Notes: a model not told the origin generated them from the letters alone. Counted from the stretch's first letter, positions 1 to 7,438 are shown. The stretch is 8,087 bases of DNA from an uncultured Candidatus Melainabacteria bacterium (GCA_937898445.1 CALEJY010000088.1:1-8087), one strand, 5' to 3'. A program made the numbers and translations.

Positions 1-33
1 CTTTATTTTTATTTTTATTGTATTATCAATAAT

Positions 34-41
34 AAAGGTGG
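34..41 (+). promoter_or_regulatory. Shine-Dalgarno that sets the methyltransferase start at 50
   Basis: The sequence AAAGGTGG ends 8 nt before the ATG at 50. An alternative in-frame GTG at 38-40 lies inside this motif, so it would have no ribosome binding site of its own. This favours the ATG at 50. A nearly identical AGGTGG precedes the convergent endonuclease gene. A -10-like TATTAT lies at 21-26, but its -35 would fall at or before the window edge, so no promoter is called. Confidence 0.6.
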
Positions 42-49
42 ATGTAGAA

Positions 50-1867
50 ATGAATAATTGTGATGAATTAACTCATTTTATAGAACAAGCTTGGGACTAC
101 GTTGCTACATATTTTTATAACGAAACAGCGGGTGCAAACTTTTTTGATGTTTATCCAAAATTTAAAAATTATAAAATTCAAAATAATATAAAAATTAATA
201 ATAAAGTAAGTGTTAATAATTATTTAGGAATTTTGTATCAAGAGGTTGCTTCTTCTAAACAAAAAAAAGATTATGGACAATTTTATACAAACAATCTAGA
301 TGTTGTAAATAACATGGTAAACCGAATTAATATTTTATCTGGGAAAATACTAGAACCCTCTTGTGGAGCAGGAATATTTTTAGTAGAGATATCTAAAAAA
401 ATTATTGCATACTTGAAAAAAAACAATAAAACATCAGAACAAATTATTAATTATATAATCAACAATCTATATGGAAATGACAATGATAATGTTGCGATAG
501 AAATCTGTGAAGTAAATATCATTTCAGTGCTTTTACCATTAATAATTGAAGCATATAATAATAACCCCAGAATTAAGCTAAATAAGTTAAACCTTACAAA
601 TAAAGACTTTGTACTAAAAAATGGTTATTTTCACAATTTTTCTACAGTTATAGGTAATCCCCCATATATTACTTTATACGGTAAACGTAGCAGAAATATG
701 ACGGAAGAAAAACGTGCTTATTATAATAAATTTGATTTTGTGCAAAATAAAAATGGAAATAATAAATTTAACGTATCTATGTTTTTTATAGAAAATGCTT
801 TAAAATCCTTGAAAAATGGTGGCGAATTAATCTATATTCTTGATATTTCATTTTTAGAAACAGCATATATTGATATAAGAAAATATTTAGTTGAAAATTA
901 TACAATAGATTTACTGGCATATGGTTTATCTGAATTTGATAATGTTGCAAGTGGTCAGTTAATACTAAAAGTTAAAAATAAAAAAAACCAAAATAATTCT
1001 GTTGAATTGTTTAATTATGAAACAAATAAAAGGTTATTTATAAAACAGGATAAATGGAATAATAGCGATAATAAGTACAAATACTATATACCTTTAAATG
1101 ATAAACAACAAAAAATAATTAATAAATTAAAATCATTTAATACTTTAGAATATTATTATCCGCATAAAGCCTTACGAACTTGTTGTGCATTAACAGGAAA
1201 AACAGAGGAATTTATTGTAGACCCATCTAAATCGTCAAATTATTTAATTTTCCCATATATAGAAGGTTCTAAAGGGCTTAAATCTAAATTTGGTAAACCA
1301 ATAATAAATAGATATATTAAATATGATTATGATTTACAGATAAAACTTTCCGATATATTTAAAGAAGAATTATCAAAAATTGGAGTAAAAAATAAAAAAA
1401 GAGTTACGCTAGGAGATAAAAATTCATACCTTGCTCCAAAAGTTTTTATTCGACAAAGTGCTAATGAAATTATTGCAACATATTGCGAAAGTCCATATGC
1501 CGCTAATAATAGTATTTATATTCTTACAAACAAACAAAATGACGATAAAAATAAGAAATTATTAAAATATATTTGCGGAATATTAAATAGCGATTTAATA
1601 ACATTTTATTGTAGAATCACAAATATTATACGTACAGCAAAAGGGAAAACACCACAAATTAAAACTTCGGATTTAAAAAATGTCAGAATCTGTGTATCGG
1701 AGAAAAATTTTGACAATGTTGTACAACTAGTTGACATACTATTAAAAAATCCTAAAGACAAACTCTCTCTAAAAAAATTAAATGATGTTGTATATGATAT
1801 TTATAATATTGATGAAAAGGAAGTGACTTATATTGATGAATATAAAGCTACAATTATGTCCGCATAG
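50..1867 (+). CDS. Type II N6-adenine DNA methyltransferase (gamma class, TaqI/Eco57I-like)
   Basis: The product is about 605 aa and should transfer a methyl group from S-adenosylmethionine to adenine in a specific DNA site, protecting host DNA from the neighbouring endonuclease. Motifs run in gamma-class order: motif X-like YGQFYT at residues 75-80, SAM-binding motif I LEPSCGAG at about 101-108, and catalytic motif IV NPPY at 203-206. The C-terminal half (about 370-560) looks like a TaqI-type target-recognition domain, with a PKVFIRQ segment and a GKTPQIKTSDLKN segment that are typical of the family. The length is normal for a stand-alone methyltransferase, and no nuclease domain is fused to it. 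The start is placed at ATG 50 because AAAGGTGG precedes it; GTG 38 is less likely. It ends 3 bp from the stop of the convergent gene. The recognition site cannot be read from sequence. The methyltransferase call is secure; the exact subtype is inferred. Confidence 0.93.
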   Translation: MNNCDELTHFIEQAWDYVATYFYNETAGANFFDVYPKFKNYKIQNNIKINNKVSVNNYLGILYQEVASSKQKKDYGQFYTNNLDVVNNMVNRINILSGKILEPSCGAGIFLVEISKKIIAYLKKNNKTSEQIINYIINNLYGNDNDNVAIEICEVNIISVLLPLIIEAYNNNPRIKLNKLNLTNKDFVLKNGYFHNFSTVIGNPPYITLYGKRSRNMTEEKRAYYNKFDFVQNKNGNNKFNVSMFFIENALKSLKNGGELIYILDISFLETAYIDIRKYLVENYTIDLLAYGLSEFDNVASGQLILKVKNKKNQNNSVELFNYETNKRLFIKQDKWNNSDNKYKYYIPLNDKQQKIINKLKSFNTLEYYYPHKALRTCCALTGKTEEFIVDPSKSSNYLIFPYIEGSKGLKSKFGKPIINRYIKYDYDLQIKLSDIFKEELSKIGVKNKKRVTLGDKNSYLAPKVFIRQSANEIIATYCESPYAANNSIYILTNKQNDDKNKKLLKYICGILNSDLITFYCRITNIIRTAKGKTPQIKTSDLKNVRICVSEKNFDNVVQLVDILLKNPKDKLSLKKLNDVVYDIYNIDEKEVTYIDEYKATIMSA

Positions 1868-1870
1868 TCG

Positions 1871-2569
1871 TTACTTGCAATATTTACAAATTTTTTTCAA
1901 TAATACATCAAATCGTTTACTAAGTTCTTGCTTTTTCTTCGCTTGCTTATTAATTATTCTATCAATAGATTCAGAATATTTTTTATAAAATAGTTCTATA
2001 AATTCTTCTCTTGTTCTGTATTCTTCTGGTTCATGTATGTTAACTTGAAACTGGGGTTTCGGGTTAATTCTGACGGAATGGTGAATATCTTTTAAGAATT
2101 GACAATGTACATATTTACCATCGTTAAACTTTTTAAATTGAACTTTTCCATCTAGAGTTGCATCATATTCAATAAACACAAATAATAGATAAAAATGTCC
2201 ATCTAAAATAAATTTTATTATCTTTTCAGGAGTTCCTAAATCTGGATTGCTATCTTCATATGAAGTTTTGGTCGCTTTTATATCGCCCCATATTAAATCA
2301 TCAAAATTATATTTTTCATTTTTATAATTAAAACAAAAATCGTAAGGATTTTTTGTTGCTCCTTTTGGTGCGCCTTTGGGATTATAAATACATTCATCAG
2401 CATTACAAGTTAAGTATTTTACAAATTCGTCTTCTAGATAATCGCTGATCTCTGCTCCACTTCTTGAATTAGCTCTAATTGGTAAAATATAACTGTGATT
2501 TTCTAAAATTTTTGTAAAAACATTTTCAATATCTTGCTTGATTGAATTTTCTAAATCTCTTTCACTCAT
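1871..2569 (-). CDS. Putative Type II restriction endonuclease (PD-(D/E)XK-like)
   Basis: This is a 232 aa protein with no signal peptide or membrane segment. It probably cuts DNA at the site methylated by the convergent methyltransferase. A PD-(D/E)XK-like catalytic arrangement is visible: an acidic stretch SDYLEDEF (about 42-49) after SRSGAE, then PYD with Asp77, then hydrophobic IW leading into GDIK with Asp96 and Lys98. That spacing fits the fold, but I do not recognise the subfamily, so the function rests on the motif plus its position beside an orphan-length methyltransferase. Cysteines at 55, 60, 228 and 231 form C-x4-C and C-x2-C pairs that could bind zinc; this is speculative. The C-terminal 40 residues are Lys-rich and probably helical. 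The ATG at 2569 is preceded by AGGTGG (complement of 2574-2579) with a 4-nt spacer. Being convergent, it needs its own promoter. It could also be a nuclease of another kind. Confidence 0.72.
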   Translation of the reverse strand: MSERDLENSIKQDIENVFTKILENHSYILPIRANSRSGAEISDYLEDEFVKYLTCNADECIYNPKGAPKGATKNPYDFCFNYKNEKYNFDDLIWGDIKATKTSYEDSNPDLGTPEKIIKFILDGHFYLLFVFIEYDATLDGKVQFKKFNDGKYVHCQFLKDIHHSVRINPKPQFQVNIHEPEEYRTREEFIELFYKKYSESIDRIINKQAKKKQELSKRFDVLLKKICKYCK

Positions 2570-2613
2570 AAATCCACCTAAATAAATTGTCCTTTGTTAG
2601 CAACACATTTAAA

Positions 2614-2642
2614 ATATTATCCTAAAAATAAATTTTGCACAA
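2614..2642 (-). promoter_or_regulatory. Possible promoter of the endonuclease gene
   Basis: On the minus strand TTGTGC (complement of 2637-2642) is followed after 17 nt by TAATAT (complement of 2614-2619). Transcription would begin near 2607, giving a leader of about 38 nt before the ATG at 2569. The hexamers match the sigma-70 consensus only in part (3/6 and 4/6), and AT-rich DNA yields many such matches. Some promoter must lie here, because the gene has no upstream partner on its strand other than the dead hsdM remnant. Confidence 0.3.
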
Positions 2643-2853
2643 ACTAATAAAGATATTTAACTATTAGAATAATTTTATTTTAATTTTACTGATTTATTTT
2701 CTGAAAATTTGTTTTGTTTTTTCTGTTTTCCCAAGTTAAATAACAATTTTAAACAGAAATATGGTCTGTATTTTAGCGTTTATTTATCTTTGCACGGATA
2801 AAATGATTATTTCCGAAATGAGACATTTGAATTTTTAATTAGAAAAAGTGTCG

Positions 2854-2875
2854 AAAAATTAGTAATTTTTTTTTT
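2854..2875. terminator. Weak terminator-like A/T hairpin plus T-run
   Basis: AAAAATTA (2854-2861) and TAATTTTT (2863-2870) are perfect inverted copies around one base. The repeat runs into T10 (2866-2875). With a 3-nt loop the stem is 7 A-U pairs, so it is thermodynamically weak. No + strand gene reads into it. On the minus strand it lies beyond the hsdM remnant, where it could be a relic of an end point. It may simply be low-complexity sequence. Confidence 0.15.
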
Positions 2876-2985
2876 AATTTTCAAAGGCAAGGTCATTTTT
2901 AATTGATTCAGAATTGACAGAGGTCATCTTTGCAAGAAAAAATCATGCCATAGAAGGACGAATACAAAATACTAACACTCAACAT

Positions 2986-3709
2986 TCTTTCTTGTGCAAG
3001 TGTCAGCATACCACCTGTACCGCAAGCACCGTCATAAATTAAATATGTACCGTCTTTAATTTGTCTTTTACTGGCTTAAGTGCTAAATCAGCCATTAAAG
3101 TTACAATATCACGAGGTGTAAAGTGTTCTTAAGTTTCTTCGTTATTTTCTTCATTGAAATTTCTAATCAATTCTTCGAAGATAGTTTCCATTGCATGATT
3201 ATCAAATTTGGGCAATATCACATTGCCGTTTTTATCTTTAACATTTTCAATACTTAAATTTATTGATTTATCGAGGAATTTTTCAATTAGTGCACCCAAA
3301 CAGTCGCTTTCAATAAGTGTATCTATTTGACTTTTAAATTAAAATTTCTGAAGAATTTCTTGAACATTTGCGGAAAAACCATCTATATATGCAATAAAAT
3401 CAGCTTTTAATTTAGCAACAGTTGGTCTTGAAATTAAATCTCTTAACAGGAATAGAGAATCGTTATAAAATGCTTGTCCTACCGCTTCACACAAGAAAGC
3501 TTCTTGGTTTGTAAAGCCCTGTTTATCAAGTTTTTTCTTTGCAGTTAAAACTTTTTCTTTTGTAGATTCTAATATCGCATCAAGCCTACGAATAACAACT
3601 ATTGGCAATATAACATCTCTTTATTTGCCTCTAACAGCTACATCTCTTAATATTTGTCTGCAATACTCCATATAAAGCTGACTATTTTGTTAAATTGCTA
3701 GTTATTCAT
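2986..3709 (-). pseudogene. hsdM: Broken Type I restriction-modification methyltransferase (hsdM remnant)
   Basis: Read across frames on the minus strand, this is the N-terminal half of a Type I HsdM. It starts MNN(stop)QFNKIVSFIWSIAD, continues through RDVILPIVVIRRLDAILE, NQEAFLCEAVGQAFYN and DNHAMETIFEELIRNFNEE to EHFTPRDIV and the SAM-binding motif DGACGTGGMLTLAQE. The intact gene would methylate adenine as part of an HsdM/HsdS complex. It cannot be made now. Stops are TAG at 3698-3700 (codon 4), then TAA at 3621-3623, 3339-3341 and 3129-3131. Single-base frameshifts lie near 3648-3652 and 3057-3063. Similarity ends after LAQER near 2986, before the catalytic NPPF motif, so the C-terminal half is gone. 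The start ATG (3709) and its AGGAG (complement of 3715-3719) survive, suggesting fairly recent decay. No hsdS or hsdR is visible. The longest open piece, 3339-3608, is a fragment and not a gene. Confidence 0.92.
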
Positions 3710-3714
3710 TTCTA

Positions 3715-3719
3715 CTCCT
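3715..3719 (-). promoter_or_regulatory. Surviving Shine-Dalgarno of the hsdM pseudogene
   Basis: The minus strand reads AGGAG five bases before the original ATG at 3709. This marks the true start of the dead gene and shows that its 5' end is complete. Confidence 0.6.
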
Positions 3720-3875
3720 ATTGCCATTTCTTATTACTAAAATCATATCATACAAATACGAAGTTAATTGTCTTGTAACAGGCTAAATATAATATCAATA
3801 ATATGTAAAAAATCATTTTATAATAGATATCATCTAAAATTTAAGAAATACATATTAAACCAAGAAGCATATTTG

Positions 3876-3884
3876 TGTTATAAT
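3876..3884 (+). promoter_or_regulatory. Possible extended -10 promoter of the ATPase-protease operon
   Basis: TGT directly followed by TATAAT (3879-3884) is a perfect extended -10 element. The -35 region is poor; TTAAAC at 3855-3860 with an 18-nt spacer is the best candidate. Transcription would begin near 3891, at the GGAG ribosome binding site itself, leaving a leader of only about 11 nt. Two other TATAAT hexamers, at 3788-3793 and 3819-3824, lie in the same intergenic region and could be the real promoter, giving a longer leader. The 3819 copy abuts a small palindrome, TAGAT-ATC-ATCTA (3824-3836), that could be an operator. Confidence 0.35.
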
Positions 3885-3901
3885 TTATTCGGAGTTACGT
3901 T

Positions 3902-4867
3902 ATGGCAACTGCAGAACAAATAAAGACATTAATAAAAGCATATTTTGAAAACAATAATGAACGCTTTGTTGTGACAGCACTTCAGGTCGCAGCAAATGAA
4001 GCGAAACTTGGTCATACAACCTTTGCAAATGAAATAAGAAAGATTGTTGATAATTCTAAAAAGAATACAAGTAAAGTAATAAAGTTTACCCCAGATCTCT
4101 CTGATTTAATTTTAACCTCAAAAAGTAATAATATTTTAGGAGATTTGGTTTCTTCGGATGAAATAAAAAATAAAATTAAAAGAATTTTAAAAGAATATTA
4201 TCAAAAAGACAAGTTGCTAAAACATGGTTTATCAAATAGACGAAAAATATTATTATCTGGTGCTCCTGGCACAGGAAAGACTATGACTGCTTCTATAATT
4301 GCAAATGAACTTAAATTACCATTTTATGAAATTCAAATGGATAAAATTGTGAATAAATATATGGGCGAAACAAGTGCAAAATTAAGGCAAATTTTTGATA
4401 ATATTCAAGAAAGAAAAGGGGTCTTTCTTTTTGATGAGTTTGATGCAATAGGTGCTGAAAGAGGTTCAGACAATGAAGTTGGAGAAATGAGAAGAGTATT
4501 AAACTCGTTTCTACAATTTTTAGAGCAAGATGATTCAGAAAGTATTATAATTGCAGCAACTAATAATATTAAATTACTGGATAATGCATTATTTAGAAGA
4601 TTTAATGATATTTTTATATATGAAAATCCTATTTCGGCAGAGAGAAAGCAATTATTCTGTAAGTATTTAGCTTTATATCCAAACACAGATAAATGGATAG
4701 ATATTTGTGTTAAAGAAAGTGAAGGCTTAAGTCATTCTGAAATCACACAAGCATGTATTGATTCCATTAAAGAAACCATACTCTCTGATAAAAATTATAT
4801 TAATAAAAAAACATTACTGAAATCAATTAAGGATAGAAAAACTTTTATTGCGGAGATTAAACAATAA
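3902..4867 (+). CDS. ietA: AAA+ ATPase of an IetAS-type defence / toxin-antitoxin operon
   Basis: The product is 321 aa with one AAA+ module of the FtsH/ATAD type and a short N-terminal helical region (about 1-80). Visible elements are Walker A GAPGTGKT (120-127), a pore-loop-like KYMGET (152-157), Walker B VFLFDEFD (174-181, Glu179 probably catalytic), sensor 1 IIAATNN (216-222) and FRRF with Arg232/Arg233 as likely arginine fingers. A helical lid with LSHSEI follows near 275. All key ATPase residues are present. The start has GGAG seven bases upstream. The stop overlaps the start of the subtilisin-like protease gene as TAATG, so the two are probably translationally coupled and made in a set ratio. 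This pairing is that of IetA/IetS from an Agrobacterium Ti plasmid, where the ATPase acts as antitoxin to the protease. Here I infer that it restrains or triggers the protease. The ATPase fold is certain; the ietA name rests mainly on the partner. Confidence 0.88.
   Translation: MATAEQIKTLIKAYFENNNERFVVTALQVAANEAKLGHTTFANEIRKIVDNSKKNTSKVIKFTPDLSDLILTSKSNNILGDLVSSDEIKNKIKRILKEYYQKDKLLKHGLSNRRKILLSGAPGTGKTMTASIIANELKLPFYEIQMDKIVNKYMGETSAKLRQIFDNIQERKGVFLFDEFDAIGAERGSDNEVGEMRRVLNSFLQFLEQDDSESIIIAATNNIKLLDNALFRRFNDIFIYENPISAERKQLFCKYLALYPNTDKWIDICVKESEGLSHSEITQACIDSIKETILSDKNYINKKTLLKSIKDRKTFIAEIKQ
4852..4855 (+). promoter_or_regulatory. Shine-Dalgarno of the protease gene, inside the ATPase gene
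   Basis: GGAG lies 11 nt before the ATG at 4867, a slightly long spacing for that start and 17 nt from the alternative ATG at 4873. It favours 4867, but reinitiation by ribosomes ending at the overlapping TAA is probably the main route. Confidence 0.4.
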
Positions 4868-7350
4868 TGGCAATGAATAATCTCCCTCATATTATTTTTT
4901 CGGAAGAACAAGAAAGATTTGACTATACAACTCCTCGCCCAGGTAGAGGTCATTCAAATTTCCCAACAAGAGATGAAGTCACCCATGGAGCATTTATCAG
5001 CAGAAAATTAGCTGAAGTAAGACAGCAATATAATGAAAAATCCGTAATAGGAATATCTCATTTAGATACAATTATTTTAGAATTTAATAGTTCGCCAGAT
5101 TTTGATCTTAAAACAAAAAGTCTAGAAGATATAAGGTCCGGAATACGTTTATTAAATATAAAAGAAGAAAAAAATACAGAAGACAAAACAATAATAAGAG
5201 CTACGGTTTCTATTCCTAAAGATAAAATTAATAAATTTGTAAAGAAAATTGATGAATATAATCAAACAATAGGTTCTGAAACAAAAACAAAAAATGAGGA
5301 ATTGGTAAATAGTATTGAAGATATAAAACTTGCAATTCTACAATCTTTCTGGAGTGATAATATAACTTTAATTCCAGAAGAAGATTCCCCTGACTGGTGT
5401 GAAATATGGTTATTAGATCAAAATATTGATCCACCAATTGAAAAACAATTTTTCGAATTTTGTACAGCAAATAGTATAGAATATCGAGATAATGAAATAC
5501 TTTCATTCCCAGAAAGAAAGGTTGTATTAATAAAAGCAGATCGTGCAATATTGACTAATATAATAAATTCTTTTTCTGGAATAGCAGAAATTCGTCTATC
5601 TAAAACTCCTACAAGATTTTGGTTAGATTTAGATAATAGAAGTCAAATTGAATGGGGAAGAGATTTATTATCTAGATTAAATATAAATAACGATACCATA
5701 ATATCTGTTGCTGTTATTGATACAGGTGTTAATAATGGACACGAACTATTAGCACAAATAATTTCGGATGAAGAATGTTTTGCAGTAAAAGAAGATTCAA
5801 ATAGAAATGATAGAGATGGACATGGAACTTTGATGTGTGGGCTGGTATCATATGGAGATTTGCAAAAATGCCTTGAGAGTTTAGAGCCAGTAAATATTGT
5901 TCATCATGTTGAATCTGTAAAAATTATGAATTCTTCTGGTAAAGAAAACGAAAAACATTTATATGGCTATTATACGGAACAAGCCTCACTCAAACCTGAA
6001 ATAAAATTTCCAGAAAGGAAGCGAATATTATGCTTAGCAATTACTTCTGATGAAGAGAATCTATCAGGGCAACCTTCGTCGTGGTCTGCATCCATTGATA
6101 AAATATCTATCGCTGCCGATGAAGAAATTTCAGAGCATAGATTGTTTGTTGTTTCCGCGGGTAATATTTATAATAATGAAATATACAATTTATATCCATT
6201 AGGAAATTTACAAATGCCTATTCAAGACCCTGCACAGGCTTGGAATGCATTAACAATTGGAGCATATACTGAAAAAGTAACAATCACTGAAGAAATCTTT
6301 GATGATTATAAACCTTTAGCTCCTAATGGAGGTCTATCGCCATATAGCAGAACTTCTTTTGGATGGGATAAAAAATGGCCAATCAAGCCAGATGTAGTGT
6401 TTGAAGGGGGCAATTTAGCTCAAAATGGACAAGAAATAGATTCGCCAACTGATTTGTCAATTTTATCGACATCAAGAGAGCTACAAACAAAACCTTTTGA
6501 TGTTATAAATGCAACAAGTTGTGCTACTGCTAAAGCATCGTGGTTTTGTGCGCAACTTTTTGCTCAATATCCAAATTTATCACCAGAAACTATACGAGGA
6601 TTGGTTGTTCATTCAGCAGAATGGAATGATGCAATGCGTAGTCAATTCTGGGATGAAGAAAAACCTAATAAAGAAAATTATAGAACGCTTTTAAAAGTAT
6701 TCGGTTATGGTGTTCCTAATTTAAAATCAGCATTATACTCAGCTAAAAACAGTTTAACATTGATAGCAGAAGAAGAGATATATCCTTATTTCAGAGAAGG
6801 TTCTGGTAAACCAAAGACAAAAGATATGCATATTATAGAGCTTCCTTGGCCTGAAGAAACTTTATTATCACTTCCACCAGAAACAGTTCTAAAACTTAAA
6901 GTTACATTATCATATTTTATTGAACCTGCACCTGGACAACTTGCATGGAAAGAGCGATATAGATACCAGTCACATGCACTTAGATTTGCATTAAATCTAC
7001 CTGGAGACGATAAAGAAACCTTTAAGAAAAAATTAAGTATAGCTTCTAGATCTGAAGATGAATGTATCCCGTCTTCAACGGATAATAGATGGGAATATGG
7101 TGTCAATAATAGAAATGTTGGTTCTATTCATTCTGATATTATTAAAAATATTTCTGCAGCAGATTTAGCTACAACACGTTTTATTGGTATATATCCTGTA
7201 ACTGGTTGGTGGAAAGAACGGCAAAATTTAGGAAAATATAATAATACTGCAAAATATTCTTTAATTGTATCAATAGAGACTCCAGAGCAAGAAATTGATT
7301 TATATACTCCAATTAAGATAGCATTACAACAACCTATTACAATTTCTTAA
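4867..7350 (+). CDS. ietS: Subtilisin-like (S8) serine protease, probable IetS toxin/effector
   Basis: This is an 827 aa protein with a complete subtilase triad. Asp285 lies in VAVIDTGVNNGHE, His319 in DRDGHGT and Ser551 in NATSCATA, which replaces the usual GTSMATP. The oxyanion Asn433 is in VVSAGN. The protease core spans about 275-570, with a long insert between His and Asn (about 325-420). About 250 residues lie before the core and 250 after it. These flanks match no domain I know and probably serve for sensing or for docking with the ATPase. There is no signal peptide, propeptide signature or membrane segment, so it acts in the cytoplasm, unlike most subtilisins, which are secreted. That fits a tightly held protease effector. 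It overlaps the ATPase gene by one base. In the IetAS system the protease is the toxic partner and the pair protects against phage; its substrate is unknown to me. The protease call is secure and the ietS identity likely. No terminator is visible after the stop. Confidence 0.9.
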   Translation: MAMNNLPHIIFSEEQERFDYTTPRPGRGHSNFPTRDEVTHGAFISRKLAEVRQQYNEKSVIGISHLDTIILEFNSSPDFDLKTKSLEDIRSGIRLLNIKEEKNTEDKTIIRATVSIPKDKINKFVKKIDEYNQTIGSETKTKNEELVNSIEDIKLAILQSFWSDNITLIPEEDSPDWCEIWLLDQNIDPPIEKQFFEFCTANSIEYRDNEILSFPERKVVLIKADRAILTNIINSFSGIAEIRLSKTPTRFWLDLDNRSQIEWGRDLLSRLNINNDTIISVAVIDTGVNNGHELLAQIISDEECFAVKEDSNRNDRDGHGTLMCGLVSYGDLQKCLESLEPVNIVHHVESVKIMNSSGKENEKHLYGYYTEQASLKPEIKFPERKRILCLAITSDEENLSGQPSSWSASIDKISIAADEEISEHRLFVVSAGNIYNNEIYNLYPLGNLQMPIQDPAQAWNALTIGAYTEKVTITEEIFDDYKPLAPNGGLSPYSRTSFGWDKKWPIKPDVVFEGGNLAQNGQEIDSPTDLSILSTSRELQTKPFDVINATSCATAKASWFCAQLFAQYPNLSPETIRGLVVHSAEWNDAMRSQFWDEEKPNKENYRTLLKVFGYGVPNLKSALYSAKNSLTLIAEEEIYPYFREGSGKPKTKDMHIIELPWPEETLLSLPPETVLKLKVTLSYFIEPAPGQLAWKERYRYQSHALRFALNLPGDDKETFKKKLSIASRSEDECIPSSTDNRWEYGVNNRNVGSIHSDIIKNISAADLATTRFIGIYPVTGWWKERQNLGKYNNTAKYSLIVSIETPEQEIDLYTPIKIALQQPITIS

Positions 7351-7372
7351 AATTTACAAATACCACCTTAAA

Positions 7373-7429
7373 CAATCTAAGAAATAATAATTATATTTAG
7401 AAAGTTTTGATAAAACATTATTTAGATTG
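7373..7429. repeat. 8-bp inverted repeat flanking a 41-bp AT-rich spacer
   Basis: CAATCTAA (7373-7380) is matched in inverted form by TTAGATTG (7422-7429). The spacer is almost entirely A/T. The repeat lies between the end of the protease gene and the probable promoter of the phage-like gene. The arms are too far apart and too AT-rich for a standard terminator. They could be a binding site for a dimeric regulator or simply chance. Confidence 0.25.
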
Positions 7430-7438
7430 CATAAACAC

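Larger units (their letters stand above)
2570..2985. other. AT-rich intergenic region, no gene found
   Basis: Both strands are full of stop codons and no reading frame has a recognisable product. It holds the endonuclease leader and probable promoter at the left. Further in are an A/T-only inverted repeat next to a run of ten T (2854-2875) and a small inverted repeat ACAGA/TCTGT (2753-2757 and 2765-2769). The element ATCTTTGCA occurs twice, near 2787 and 2927. The missing 3' half of hsdM would be expected here, but I cannot find NPPF or any later HsdM segment in any minus-strand frame, so that part is deleted or replaced. Confidence 0.6.

Noticed and set aside
38..49. GTG at 38 as the methyltransferase start
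   Set aside because: It lies inside the AAAGGTGG ribosome binding site that is well spaced for the ATG at 50.
3339..3608. 89 aa minus-strand reading frame as an independent gene
   Set aside because: It begins at a TTG inside the HsdM-like sequence, and clear HsdM similarity continues beyond both its start and its stop in other frames. It is one open piece of the hsdM pseudogene.
2986..3709. Stop-codon reassignment or programmed frameshifting to rescue hsdM
   Set aside because: The intact genes in the window end at TAA or TAG where expected. The hsdM remnant also has two frameshifts and lacks its 3' half, so decay explains it better.
4405..4686. Minus-strand reading frame opposite the ATPase gene
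   Set aside because: It is antisense to conserved AAA+ motifs, has no recognisable product and is a shadow of the real gene.
5228..5548. Minus-strand frame opposite the protease gene, rich in Leu/Phe/Tyr
   Set aside because: The hydrophobic composition is what the complement of AT-rich, Lys/Glu-rich coding DNA gives. It has no credible start context.
6509..6694. 61 aa + strand frame within the protease gene
   Set aside because: It overlaps the catalytic serine region in another frame and has no ribosome binding site or family similarity.
6786..7106. 106 aa minus-strand frame opposite the protease C-terminus
   Set aside because: It is a shadow frame with no recognisable domain, and the sense strand is clearly coding.
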